From contig NC_091866.1 of the NCBI RefSeq assembly GCF_019399895.1, positions 4,385,501-4,449,500 of the forward strand: a DNA stretch of 64,000 nt, read 5' to 3'. The translations under genes and the position numbers were made by a program. Source of the stretch: Cardiocondyla obscurior. Its lineage: Eukaryota; Arthropoda; Insecta; Hymenoptera; Formicidae. Positions 36,991 through 48,100 of the stretch are shown in pieces (position 1 is the stretch's first letter; every line of letters begins with the position of its first letter). Under the pieces are notes generated by a model. It had not been told where the DNA came from. It ran no database searches and worked only from the letters and a program-made list of their open reading frames with translations.

Positions 36991-39900
36991 CATTACTTTA
37001 CAAAATGTAAAATTAAAAGAACAACGTTGCGAGATAGATTGATAAAAGCATTTTCGAAAATACTTGGCAGAAATCATGATTTTCCGATAATTGCATAATT
37101 GCGAGACAAAATTTGCAGAAATTTATTCGTCGGATTCTGTTGACGAGCGTATCACGCATCCTTATGCATGCATTATTAATAAATTATCAAGTATGCCGCG
37201 TGCATATGCGATAGCCATTAAGCAGATGGCGACGATTGCAAATTAGCGGCTAATAATTATCTCGCGGGACACACCCGATGCACACACTCCATTCGTAAAG
37301 TTATCCGCATGTTACGAACGCTACCTCATCAATCGTAAGGGATAAATGCGACGAGAAACGCCGCGTAAATCGGATCGTCGTGGCCTGAATAATTTCACAT
37401 TAATAACACTCGCTCGTCACGGATTATATCTATCTGCGCTAGGTGTTACCGTAACCCACTAAACGCGTAAACAAATATTCGTTTATACATGGCCAGTTCT
37501 GACCAAAATTACACTAATTTACCTGCGCGACCTACAAGCGCGACGAACTAATCCGACAAGATCTCCCGCGCTTCGAAAACCGGCGACCTTCTTTCTTCAG
37601 CGAATTTGCGAAACTCGAGCAAAGGAAAAAGGAAAGAATCCGACGCGGTTTGTTTTTTTTTTCTTTTTTTTTGTACCAGAAAGCGGATTTCGATCATCTC
37701 GAAATCGTGAATCTAGTTACCGCGACTTTCTTCGTAATATACTCGTTGCAGCAACCGAACTTTAACCTCCCCGCATCCTAATGTTTAAAACATACGGCTT
37801 ATCTCGCTCGCTAAGATCACAATTTCCAAGCGACTAACTTTCGGCTCTACCTTTATCTCTAACAATTCCTAAGAATTCTAATAGAAACGAAAGACAGACT
37901 TTTAACAACTTCAAAGCTAACAATGCATGCAACTGACGATAGATAAATCAGATATACGAAAAAAAAAAAGAAAAAAAAAAAGAAGAAAAAAAAAAGTTAT
38001 GTTCATGTACATAAACATATAAAATTGAGTGCACTCTTGTCTTAAAAAAAGAAAAAAAAGAGCAATGACTAAGTTGAACGATGCAAACCAGTACTTTACG
38101 AAGCTGGTATGAAAAGTAACGCGCGTCGTTACCCGCGCGAGGCTCGCCTCTGAATAAAAGCACCGCCGCGGATGCAATCTCGCAACGACTCGGCGCGTCG
38201 AAATCGCAACTGTCGATATTACGACAGCACCCCTCGGCATAACAAATAACGGGAAGGATGCGGAGGCGGCGGGCGGCGAGCGGCAGCGTGCGCGCAACGT
38301 CGGAAATTTACACCGGGGGCCAGATATGTAGATTGGGCACGCTTTCAACTCGGGGGGAAAAGAAAGACGAGCCAGACGAACAATAGGTAAATGCACTTTC
38401 GCCGAGTGTAGACCGCCCGCTAAACCGTATACATATAGCACCGACAATGAGCAGCTACCTCCGATACGCGACTCGCTGAATCGTGGAGTCGAGAAATAGG
38501 CGCCCGGCTCGCGGCGACCGTAAGGCGGCCGAGGGTTGGAAGCGGAAATGGGAAAGCTTGAAAACAAAGTGCTCTTCCGTCGAAACTTTTATCCGGGAAA
38601 GAATGTGCGAGATCGAATGTGAGTGAGCGGGACATGGGAGAGAAGCGAGTGTCGATAGAGAAAGGTGTTCGTAACACGACAAGAGCACGCTTGTTGTATC
38701 AATCATTAAACCCACCCCTTCATTTATATACTGACAAAGCATTATTAGCGCAAGTCACGGATACGTTTAAAGAAGTTTATAAAATAATACGTAATTAATC
38801 ATTTTTCTTACTTAAAAAAAAAAAAAAATACCTCTTGCCAAGAGTATTCGAACGATACAATTACGAGCAGCTTACGAAACGATTAAAACTGTAAACTTTT
38901 CTTTTAAAAAAAACCGGTAACTGTTGAGCTAAAGCGAAGACAATCGAAATGTCGATAACAACGAAGCCAAAACGGAAAAGCTTTTAATCGTATTCAACTT
39001 CCAAAAGTACTCCTAGACGGTTAATTATGCATGCGGAAAATCCATTGTTTACTTTATATATAAGCACTACAGTTCTACATAAATTAATATAATCTCCTAC
39101 AAGACGGATTTTAAGATAATTTCCTTTGTCATATCGTTTAAATGCATACAAATTATTTGCATCGTAGATTTAGAAATGTGTGATCTTAAGTTTATAATTC
39201 AGTTAATGCTTGCACCACCAAGCGCAATATGGTGCCTGAAACAGCAAATTATACCGATACCGAAGCCAGGCGAAAAAGAAAAGAAAAAAAAAAGAAAAAG
39301 GGGGATGCAGAAATTTTGAACTGCATGCGCACCGCTTTCGAGGTGCACAAGCCGGCTGACTCGTATTTCATCGCCGCGACTGTTGCGAATATAAAATATC
39401 TTGCATTAATTTTCGAATATTCGAATATATTTCCGCGAAAGAGTGAAAATTACGACTTGTCCAATTTTTTTTTTTCTTTTTCTTCTTTTTTTTCGACGCC
39501 GTCAGCTGAATTATAGCCATGGAAGAATTGTTCCTGGCGAAATGCAGATAAGGGCGCGCATTCCCCTTGTAATTCGTGACCTTATTTCGCACAGATTTTA
39601 TGCAATTTATAGCGGAAGAGGGCAAAGATATCGGAACAGAGATAATCGAGATTAAGTTATTAGATGTAAGACAACTAGGCCCCGTGCGCAAATTTTGCGC
39701 CAGTTATCAATTTCAAAAATATGATTATTATTACGCAAAGGAAATAATTTCGTTTGGCTAAATTTATGTACGTAAAAATAAAAAGACTTAAAATATAATC
39801 TACTTGAAATGCAAAAATAAAAAGCTCTAGTAAAAATAGTTAAAATTCCAAAGATATTTTTTCGCAAACGTACATCCTACATGTTTTGCATATATGATTT

Positions 39901-40036
39901 CGCTATTGTTAAATGAAATCATAAAAAAAAAAAATTCGTAATAGTCACGTAAATGTTGAAACTTTTAATAACATCTGCCAATATTCGATTGCCACGTATA
40001 TAAGAAAATTAAATAAAATAAAATGAAAGAACTTAC
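32671..40036. other. Non-coding stretch, probable first intron of the minus-strand gene
   Basis: It begins, on the minus strand, at the GTAAGT donor of the signal-peptide exon (40036-40031). No acceptor followed by a convincing coding exon was found. It contains a purine-rich tract (33104-33132), a 26-nt poly-T (36964-36989), many AT-rich segments and a CpG-rich patch at about 37300-38700. That patch carries a 216-codon minus-strand open frame (38567-37917) whose C-terminal part is translated poly-purine DNA, so I do not treat it as a gene. Confidence 0.55.
33104..33132 (+). repeat. GGAGGG-rich purine tract
   Basis: A run of G-rich units (GGAGGGGG and GGAGGAGGGAGGG) giving five G-runs of three or more with one A between most of them. 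It fits a G-quadruplex or triplex-forming tract on the plus strand. Confidence 0.7.
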
Positions 40037-40142
40037 CCAAACGGTCGGAACCAGCCACCCGATGAGTCCGAAGAAGCAGCAGCCACACCGCCAGCAGGAT
40101 CATGACTCTCCCGATCGCAGCACCAGCTAACGTCATTGTCAT
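40037..40142 (-). CDS. First coding exon, signal peptide of a secreted or membrane protein
   Basis: The minus strand reads ATG at 40142, then 35 codons plus one base, ending in TTTGG immediately before a consensus donor GTAAGT (40036-40031). The peptide begins MTMTLAG, has the hydrophobic core VMILLAVWLLLL and then THRVAGSDRL. This is a textbook signal peptide: N-region with one Arg, a Leu-rich core and a small-residue cleavage site near VAG-S. A second ATG two codons later (40136) could also be used. The exon ends in phase 1, so the next exon must begin by completing a GNN codon. A CpG-rich domain lies directly upstream. Signal-peptide exons separated from the gene body by very long introns are common in insect cell-surface genes such as immunoglobulin-type adhesion molecules and ligand-gated channels, but the mature protein is not visible and I cannot name the family. 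Confidence 0.78.
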
Positions 40143-41090
40143 CCCGGGGTCAGTCAATCTTAACCTCAGCACCACACCACGTCGTGCAAATCACCAACGA
40201 ACGTGACACATCACCCGCACGTAGATTATCGACGACGGCGATCTCGCGACGGTGTCTTCCGCCTCCGTGGAATGTATCTTCAGCGGCAAGTCAGTCGCCG
40301 CGGAGTCATCGAATCGCTCGGATCGATCATTTCCGGCCGGTAGGTTTCGATCAAGCTCGGCGACACCGGCACGCACCACGACGATGTACCATGATTCACG
40401 GCAAGTCCGCGACGTACGATCTAACACTCGCGCACCGTGTCTGCATCCGTGTGATCACCGATCCGTCGTCGAATATCGCTGCTCGTCTCGCCGGGCGCAG
40501 TCCGCGGACGGATGACATCCATGCTGCGAGGCTACTCAAATCGCAAAGCTCGCATCGCACAACACACTCACGCACGACGCGACGCGACGGCGTTTCCGAA
40601 TCGGATGTACGATCTCGCGCGTATGTGGCCGGCGTCGCGGTCGTGACGACCGGCGTTCCGAAACCGTCGCTCGCGATGCACCACTCGTCACGAGATATAC
40701 GGTAGGGTAACTTCACACTGGTTCCGCCGTTCCGCTCTCGCGGGACATTCCTACGGACGAGTATTTCGAAATAGAGAACACCGTGGCGAGGTATCGCCGA
40801 GACACTCCCGAGGTCTATGTACCAGAGCGAAAAGGATATATGTGGTAACGCGGTACCGCTCAGATGAGAATCACAGGCATCACTCGGTGGTTGGCGCGCG
40901 ACTGAAGGATCTGCAAGCAGGCGCGCGTTCTTCGACGGTGGAGGCGCTAAAATCGCGCGGCTAACTAGAGACTTATGCGCCCGCGCGTAACCCACTCCTC
41001 CACCCCGTATGGTCCCCTTCTCAAGCGTGTTTTGTCGAATTTTCAACACGCCTGACAACACAACCTAAGACGAGCGTGATCCCGCGCAAC
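40143..41090 (-). promoter_or_regulatory. CpG-rich domain: probable 5' UTR and promoter of the minus-strand gene
   Basis: About 950 bp of GC- and CpG-rich DNA begins at the start codon of the signal-peptide exon and ends abruptly at AT-rich DNA near 41090. The high GC content leaves long frames open on both strands (up to 221 codons on the minus strand, 189 on the plus strand), but they overlap and look random. A perfect 7-bp inverted repeat (GCGTGTT and AACACGC) lies near 41022-41048. I cannot place a transcription start or a TATA box. Confidence 0.5.
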
Positions 41091-42929
41091 TTCTTAACCT
41101 GATAAATATACAAACATGCAATTTGTTACGTGTTACGAAACGTATTTAGGCTTGCTCTTTCTAGTTGAATTAAATGCACATAGAATGAATATATTAATGA
41201 GCGAACAAATTAATTTAAATTTCTTATGGTTCCTAAGACCGTGGTGCATAAAGAAACTCGAGCAGTTAAATTAGAGATTTAACAAAAAGAACAAATCATA
41301 CTCAAGAAGTATATAATTAAGTTTTATATGTTCATTTCTACCGATGCGAATTAACCTAATTTTAGTTTGATTTACCAAGTATATTTTTTGTATTTTCTAT
41401 TTCTATTTCTATTTCTAAGATTTTTTGCTTACTTTTCAATGTAAAATCAATCTTCTAAGTTTACCACTGGAGTTCTGTACACTCTGTATATTCGCGAAAA
41501 TAGTTTTGTTTGTTAAAGAAAAAAAGAAACTTTTTTTAACGCAATACTGGTACAAAAACGCGAAAACATGATTAAATGCTTATCGATCAAGAACATAATT
41601 GAATATATTCATTGGTCAATTTTTCAATTTCAATGGTTTCCTTTGTAATCGTGATTTAGAAGGTATGTATACAGTTATTTCGATTGAAAGCAAGAGAGCA
41701 ACGAACATACTGGGTGTATAATATCCTCCGTGTTGTATCTCGTACGCAAACCGAACAAGCGTCCTGTATAAGTTTTTATTATAATCAATTAATACCTCAT
41801 TAATATAGATTGACAAATCAATTGGAATTTACGTGATTTAACATTACGCAACATTGATTGATAAAGCAAAGCAAAAATGAAAAAAATTACCAAAAAGATG
41901 TGGAAGTAACATATTTATCTACTGAGTTAATTAATTTCTCATTAATTACCGTAAAATCCGCAAAAATTGTCCGAGTTTTCTCTTCGGATTTAATCTGTTC
42001 TATTTGCTGCGGGAATCAGAACGGCAATTAACAGACACCGCGTATAATGCGTTGATCGATGCGTAAAACAGTCAATGGCACGGAGAATGTGAAACGAAGC
42101 AAATTACCTCGGACAAAGCATAGCAACGCATCCTCGTAATTTCCGATACGCAACAGTGGTTTGTTATGATATTGGCTTCGGTTGTGCGAACGCTGTTTTG
42201 ATTTGACTAGTGCGGTTACCACGCGCCAATTTCACGGCGTCTCGTTTTATCGCAATAAACGTTTCGCGTTCGGATTTCGACTTCTCGTTTCCCCGCTCTA
42301 GTTTGCGTTTTCCCGCCTGTCGCGGGCGAATTTTCCCCCGTGCATCGGGAGATACTAAAGTCGAGCATGCCTCGTCGTTTCGAATTGATTTGGTTAAGCG
42401 ATAACATTTAGGCGATTTCTCGTTGTCAACCGTTGTGCCGCATATCTCGAATCTTTCTTTCGGGAGAGAATGCGATGAGAATGAAGGTAATGGGGTGAAA
42501 TGCCGCGCCGCACTCTCCAGCAACCCGCGTTCTCTACGTATTTCAGATATGTATGTATGTGCGTGAGGTGTTCGCCGAGAGTGTCGTACAACGTGATCCA
42601 CTATTACCGTGACGCGTTAATTAAAACCACGGGCTCACGATTAGTCGGTTGTACGATCGATCCGTATCCGCCCGTGTGTCTCGAACGGTTAAGGTGGGGC
42701 AATGTCGACGCGTATGTCACTTGGCAGGTTAATTCATTCATCAATTCATTTATTTTATCAATTCATTTATTTTACGAATAACATTTTACATTTAACAATT
42801 TAACATTGTCCCGTAGAAATTGCGTATGACGCGCAGCATCGCGCAAATACATGCAGACTCCCACGTTCGTATTTGTTAATAATCGTGTGATTGTTTTAAG
42901 AAATATAAATTTGTACGAAACAGAAAAAT
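41091..42929. other. Spacer between the two divergent gene starts, left part
   Basis: AT-rich DNA to about 42000, then a GC-richer patch (42040-42720) with short overlapping open frames on both strands. Nothing recognised. It lies between the CpG-rich domain of the minus-strand gene and repeat R. Confidence 0.5.
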
Positions 42930-43072
42930 ATTCGGGTTATTGTATTAATTTTTAGGCTCCCTCAAACAAAAGTTTCATAACAATGTATTCGGGAGCTCGA
43001 AAGTGACTCAACATTGATCGTCGAAATTGTGAAAACAAATCTCGTATTTTATATTTTAAAGAACGACGTCTC

Positions 43073-43450
43073 GAGCTCGCCGAGCGCATCGAAAAAAACG
43101 TAAACAAATCAACTCGGCGTCGAGCTCGGCGCTTCCGAGAACTCAGTGCGAGAAGAACAGCGTTAGCTTGACGATCGGACCTATTGCCGTCTCGCTTTCT
43201 TTGCTCGGTTGTCTCTTTCTCTCTAAGAGCCGAAACCTTAATGGTCAGTTTAGTTGCGGATTCGCGAGCTCGCCGAGCGCATCGAAAAAAACGTAAACAA
43301 ATCAACTCGGCGTCGAGCTCGGCGCTTCCGAGAACTCAGTGCGAGAAGGACAGCGTTAGCTTGACGATCGGACCTATTGCTGTCTCACTTTTTTTACGCG
43401 GCCCTCTCATTCTATCTAAGGGCCATGACGCTCAGTCTAGTTGCGGAGTC
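43073..43450 (-). repeat. 193-bp tandem duplication inside repeat R
   Basis: Two adjacent copies (43073-43265 and 43266 to about 43450) both begin GAGCTCGCCGAGCGCATCG. The first 120 bp or so are almost identical, with a single difference seen; the remainder is clearly more diverged. The left copy of the family has only one unit. The uneven similarity suggests recent conversion of part of the unit rather than a single uniform duplication. Confidence 0.85.
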
Positions 43451-43782
43451 TCGGGCTCGAGAACGTGTTGGTAATCGCTCCGCAATTACGCGTATTTTCG
43501 ACCGCGGATAGGACGTTTTCGGACACGAATGAGCGTCGACGTCGTCCACTCGGGAACGAACGATCATTTTCTGGGCGCGTGTGTTATCCTACTCGTCGTC
43601 TTGAGACTCTTTTCGTGCCTCGAAAAAGTGCTTCGGAACGACAAGGTTACGGCGCCGGCGGAGCGCACGGAGCGTCCGATCTGAATTACGCTGCGCGTTC
43701 AACGTTGCCAATCGCTTCACTCGCCATCTCCTTCAGCGGCATTCAGCGAGTTCTGGCGATCGCCATTGTGAGAAAGTAGGAT

Positions 43783-44045
43783 GTGCACCCCGTCCGTCTT
43801 CTCCGTCGCGGTCGGGAGGCTCGTTCCGTTTCAAGTAAGTGACGTTTGAGGAACCTGAGGAACATAAAGTTCGCGGGGGAACATTTCGTGTCGCGGCCCG
43901 TGTCGTTCGCCTCTTGGTGCAGGCTCTCCGCGTTGTTCGTTCCGTCGACGAGAATCGATCGGAGAATTAAAAGACCCCGCTTTAGATCGTGATCAGTTTA
44001 TTGTGTCGAGGACGATTCGAGTGAAGACCCGGTGTCCAGGTAAAG
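43783..44045 (-). repeat. Dispersed duplication within repeat R, unit 1
   Basis: It matches 44474-44753 from TGCACC through CGTCCGTCTTCTCCGTCGCG, GGGAGGCTCGTTCCGTT, GTGTCGTTCGCCTCTTGGTG to GACCCGG. The other unit is closer to the left repeat copy in places (AAAAGACTCTTGGACCC), so this unit appears to be the diverged duplicate. Confidence 0.8.
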
Positions 44046-44473
44046 ACGATCTTCGCGATTTCCCTTCCCTTCACCGCGCCTCACCCGCAATCGTATTCAG
44101 GCTAAGCAGCACAAAACGATAATCCGGGTGACCCTAGCGCGTCGACTAATCGCAGCGCTCTATCGATCGCCCGATCGATAACGATCCACACGACTCGTTG
44201 CGTAGTTAGGAGAACATGTCGGCCACGTGGCGAGCAGGGGTGTTCGCGACGGATATTCGCGGCATCTGCGCGTATTATCTGACGGTTTATCATCGTGTAC
44301 GTATATCTCGCCTCGTCCTGGGGGTCTTGAGAACTGTAGTGTCGTGCACAGGACATCGCTAGTCCGTCCATCGACCTTCGACCGGGCAAGTGAAGGTGAT
44401 CCGTCACGTTCTCTGTTCCGTCGTGATTGCTCCGCGTTCTTGTAACCGGGCGATGATACGCGGGCATCGAAGC

Positions 44474-44753
44474 TGCACCTCGTCCGTCTTCTCCGTCGCG
44501 ATCGGGAGGCTCGTTCCGTTCCGAGCAAGTGACTTTTGTGAAACCTGAGGAACATTAAGTGCGCGGGGAACATTTCGTGTCGCGACCCGTGTCGTTCGCC
44601 TCTTGGTGCAAGCTCTCGGCGTCGTTCGTTCCGCCAACGAGACTCGACCGAAGAATCAAAAGACTCTTGGACCCTTGTTTCACATCGCGGCCAGTTTCTC
44701 TCCTGTGCCGAGATCAAGGACGACTCGAGTGGAAGACCCGGATGCAAGTAAAC
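44474..44753 (-). repeat. Dispersed duplication within repeat R, unit 2
   Basis: Second copy of the block above, and the one co-linear with the left repeat copy at about 31725-31970. It retains GACTCTTGGACCCTTG and GGCCAGTTTCTCTCCTGTGC in common with that copy. Confidence 0.8.
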
Positions 44754-44945
44754 AACACGACGAATATCGAGAGTGCAAAATTATACAAACAATGATCGTT
44801 CGTCGTGCTTCTTAATTCTAATCGTGAACAATCGCCGCGATAATCAATCGTCATTCTTTCGGTCGTTCGTCTCTCGAGAATAAGTGCCGATGATCGTGTT
44901 TGGAGTACTACAAGACGTCAGGATGATCCAGAATCCTGCCACGGA

Positions 44946-44989
44946 GAGAAGGAAGGAAGGAAGGAAGGAAGGAAGGAAAGAAGGAAGGA
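44946..44989 (+). repeat. (GGAA)n microsatellite inside repeat R
   Basis: Tetranucleotide array with one GAAAG interruption, the inverted counterpart of the TTCC array at 31413-31456. Confidence 0.95.
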
Positions 44990-45110
44990 TGTCGAACGCC
45001 ATCGGCCATATACAACTCAAAGGTAATTGTCCTAAAGAAATTAATAAAATTAACTAACGCCCAAACCTAATGACCCGCGCGAAGCGCGCGCTCTGTAATC
45101 TCTAGTAAAA

Positions 45111-48100
45111 ATAAAGAAAAAAAAGAAGAAAATTAAGCGAAAAGAAAAGAAACACAGCAGTTTTACCTCAATTTTTCGTATTTGATTCTTTTATCGGTAA
45201 ACTTTAACTATAAATTAAAACTGCTTAAATTAAATACCACATTTAATTAATTTTTATTTAAATTAAATACCACATCAAATAAATTTTTTTTCTACGTTTA
45301 AATTTTAATAATGTCATATAATTTCAAAAAAAAAATTGAGACATAAGAACATACATATGTGGATTCATATATTAAAATATGTATGTGCGTTAGGGAGAAT
45401 TTAGGGTATAATACTAAGATGTACATATAGTATATGTATACCGACGGCAAAGTCGAGGGGAGAATACGTGACTGACTAACTCGAAACCATGACCTAAAGG
45501 TCGTGGACCAAAGTCTACCTAGTTCACTTCCCTCAGTAGGCGTGCGTGCCTCGGAATGTGATTCACATGCCGCATTCCGATTCTCGGGGTCTGCGGTCAT
45601 ATACGGGGACGTTAAATACGAAGACGATTTGCAGTTGACATGATCGCGACATAGATAAGCGACGCTATAACGCACAACGCCATTACTCCGTATATTACAT
45701 CGCGTTGCGAATTTCACCGATATGTATGTATGTACATACTTCCCTTTCCCCTTTCCCTGTAACAGAGAGGGTGCGGATAGATTCGCAATCTACCTTTCGT
45801 TATTCTTTTTCCCAGGCGATGGAAACGCGCAAACAGTCATTTTGCCGGGAGATAAGCTACACAAATTAGCTTTTTCCATCACTGCTCTCTAAAGCTCGTT
45901 TTTTCCTTTAGTTCATTTAACGTGTTCCTCCGTTGTAGATTTTAATCTAAACGTATAATTCCCTTTATAAACTTCTGTATTACCTTCACGTTGCAAAACA
46001 CGAGATGAATAACAAAAGGGATATCATTTGCGTTTGAGATTAAAACTGCGAAAACACTGTCCCGGAATAATTTCATTACTTTTCTTGATGTAAGAAGTGA
46101 CAAAAAAAAACCCCCCAAAAAAAAATCTTTTCGTGATAATACAGTTATTAAGTTATTACTATTTAATGTTACATCAATTATCAAACGTTATTAATTTTAG
46201 TCACTTTTTATAAATATTCTTTAATATTTATTGTAAGTTATCTTAGTACGTCAAAAAAAAAGCACTGAAATTAATTTTAAAATTAATTTAATTGATGAAT
46301 TGCTTCTTTATGCCGTTGGGATTATTTTCACACAAATGTAAGAGCATACTTTTTTTGTGGATCCATCGCGGCGTGATAAAGATAACGAGCAGCGTTAGTA
46401 ATATCGAGTGTAGGGGCCATGTGCGTCGAAGCACAAAGTGCAAGAGCAACCTAAGTATATACGAGGAACGTCTGGTCGATGCCCACAAAAATCTTATTAT
46501 TCATTCGACTGGCTGAGGAACAGCTTCGAAAGAACAGAGAAATCGCAGACAAGTTTTTAACCACCGCGATTGCCAAATGCAAGAACGCGCTTTTACGTAG
46601 AAATAATAAATACTTATTTTCTTAACAAAAATTATTTTAACCAAATTTATTTAAACCATTTAAATCAAAATTATTTAAACCATTAGGTTACAGACAGATT
46701 TGTCCGTGAATGTCTGAATAATTACGTCAATTACCTGTTTTATACTGTTATCGGTCTTGATACTTTAATTTTTAAATAATTAACACACGTAAATTAATAA
46801 TATCTGTCAAGGGTATTTTGAGCGAAATAATTTGTCTGGTCATATTTTACAAAGTAATTAAAATTAGAGAAGATTTGTACAAATTGCAATTAACAATTTA
46901 TTAAAGAATATACGTTATGCATGAATGTTTTTTCATGTTTTTTTTTTTTTTTTTTTTTTTTTTCCACAATACTACTTGAATATAATTTTCAATTGTCGAT
47001 AAATCTTGCCGTCAGTGACTGATATTGCCATCTTCGTGTTAGTTGTGCGATTTTGTAAATAACACGGAAAAGAAATGGCCAGTATCAGAAACTATGGAGC
47101 AAGAAATCAAGAGTTAAGCAAGCATTTTTGAGAAAACTGTTTGGCAACGTTTGCAGACGTAGTAAAGTATAGAAACAAAGTAGATAATATAAAACAACAC
47201 AGAATGCTTAAACGTAAAAGGTGTATTTTACGTGTTTACTGTTCAAACTTCTTACGGAAATTTTATTGGACACACTTCGATTGTACTTTTTTTTTCCCTA
47301 AAATAATCTACATAATGCAGCTCACCCTTCAAACGTCAATTTATCTATTTATTTTTAGATAGATATATACAGATTTACATATATATATGTTTTGGTTTGC
47401 AAAATTAATTCTATTACGTAGTAAAATTAAATACTAATAGATGCATAATTGCAATTATAACTTGTGCATTTTATTTTTGACAAAATTTGAAAATAACGCA
47501 AAATTATACATATACAAAATAAAATACGTGCGTGCACACGCATGTATGTTTAAAACGATATTTTACGTAGTGGAACGACGAGGCTAACGTTATATTATTA
47601 ATCCGTAAAACTTAAAGACGTTTCTCATGTTATTATGCTAGTTTCGCTAAAGATGTTACTACAGCAACCTCATAAAGTGCATTCTGAAGCGCTCAGAGCG
47701 CTTCCTATATTATTTTACTGAGCTTGGTTCGACATTCTACCTTATTACTTCTCTGTTCTTTCGCAAGCAGAACGTTACGCGTAGGCTACTATAATTAATA
47801 TAAAGCAGAAAGATATTTCTATAGGATTTCAGGTAATTTATTTTCTACAAGTTTTCTGGCTTTCTAAATAACGATGTCACACATATTTGCCGAAATTTAT
47901 CGAGCTTACGCGGGAATATTTTCAGTTCGATAACGATGCAATCTCAGCGCGCGCATCAAAGTTTCTTCTTCTAAATAAGAACGGGCGTCGTGGAAACTCG
48001 TAAAATACTTACTACGCTCCCAAGTCGTGCGATATTGTTCTACTTAGTTTTAGCTTATTGTTAGTACCGAGACAGGAGAGCGATCACAAACGTATCTCTA

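Larger units (their letters stand above)
43558..44801. repeat. Inner module of repeat R with GAACGATCAT inverted ends
   Basis: It begins with GAACGATCAT (43558-43567) and ends with the exact reverse complement (44792-44801), as in the left copy. It is 1244 bp rather than 559 bp because it contains the 691-bp-spaced duplication. Confidence 0.55.
42930..45110 (-). repeat. Long CpG-rich repeat family L/R, right copy (expanded)
   Basis: It is the inverted counterpart of 31290-32670, with all landmarks in reverse order. It is longer, about 2.2 kb, because of a 193-bp tandem duplication (43073-43450) and a second duplication of about 270 bp whose copies are 691 bp apart (43783-44045 and 44474-44753) with about 430 bp of unrelated DNA between them. 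No convincing reading frame is present. The outer edge, like that of the left copy, is a self-complementary CGCGCGAAGCGCGCG block (45076-45091). Confidence 0.8.

Noticed and set aside
37917..38567. 216-codon open frame on the minus strand
   Set aside because: It lies in a CpG-rich patch that keeps all frames open, its C-terminal part is a translated poly-purine tract giving runs of Phe and Leu, overlapping frames are also open, and no splice or family evidence supports it.
40396..41061. 221-codon open frame on the minus strand upstream of the signal-peptide exon
   Set aside because: It falls in the CpG-rich promoter-like domain with a 189-codon frame open on the other strand at nearly the same place. 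Its sequence is Arg/Ser/Ala-rich, as expected from base composition.
44160..44747. 195-codon open frame on the minus strand inside repeat R
   Set aside because: It spans the junction between a duplicated block and unrelated DNA, and the homologous left repeat copy does not preserve the frame, so it is not a conserved transposon protein.
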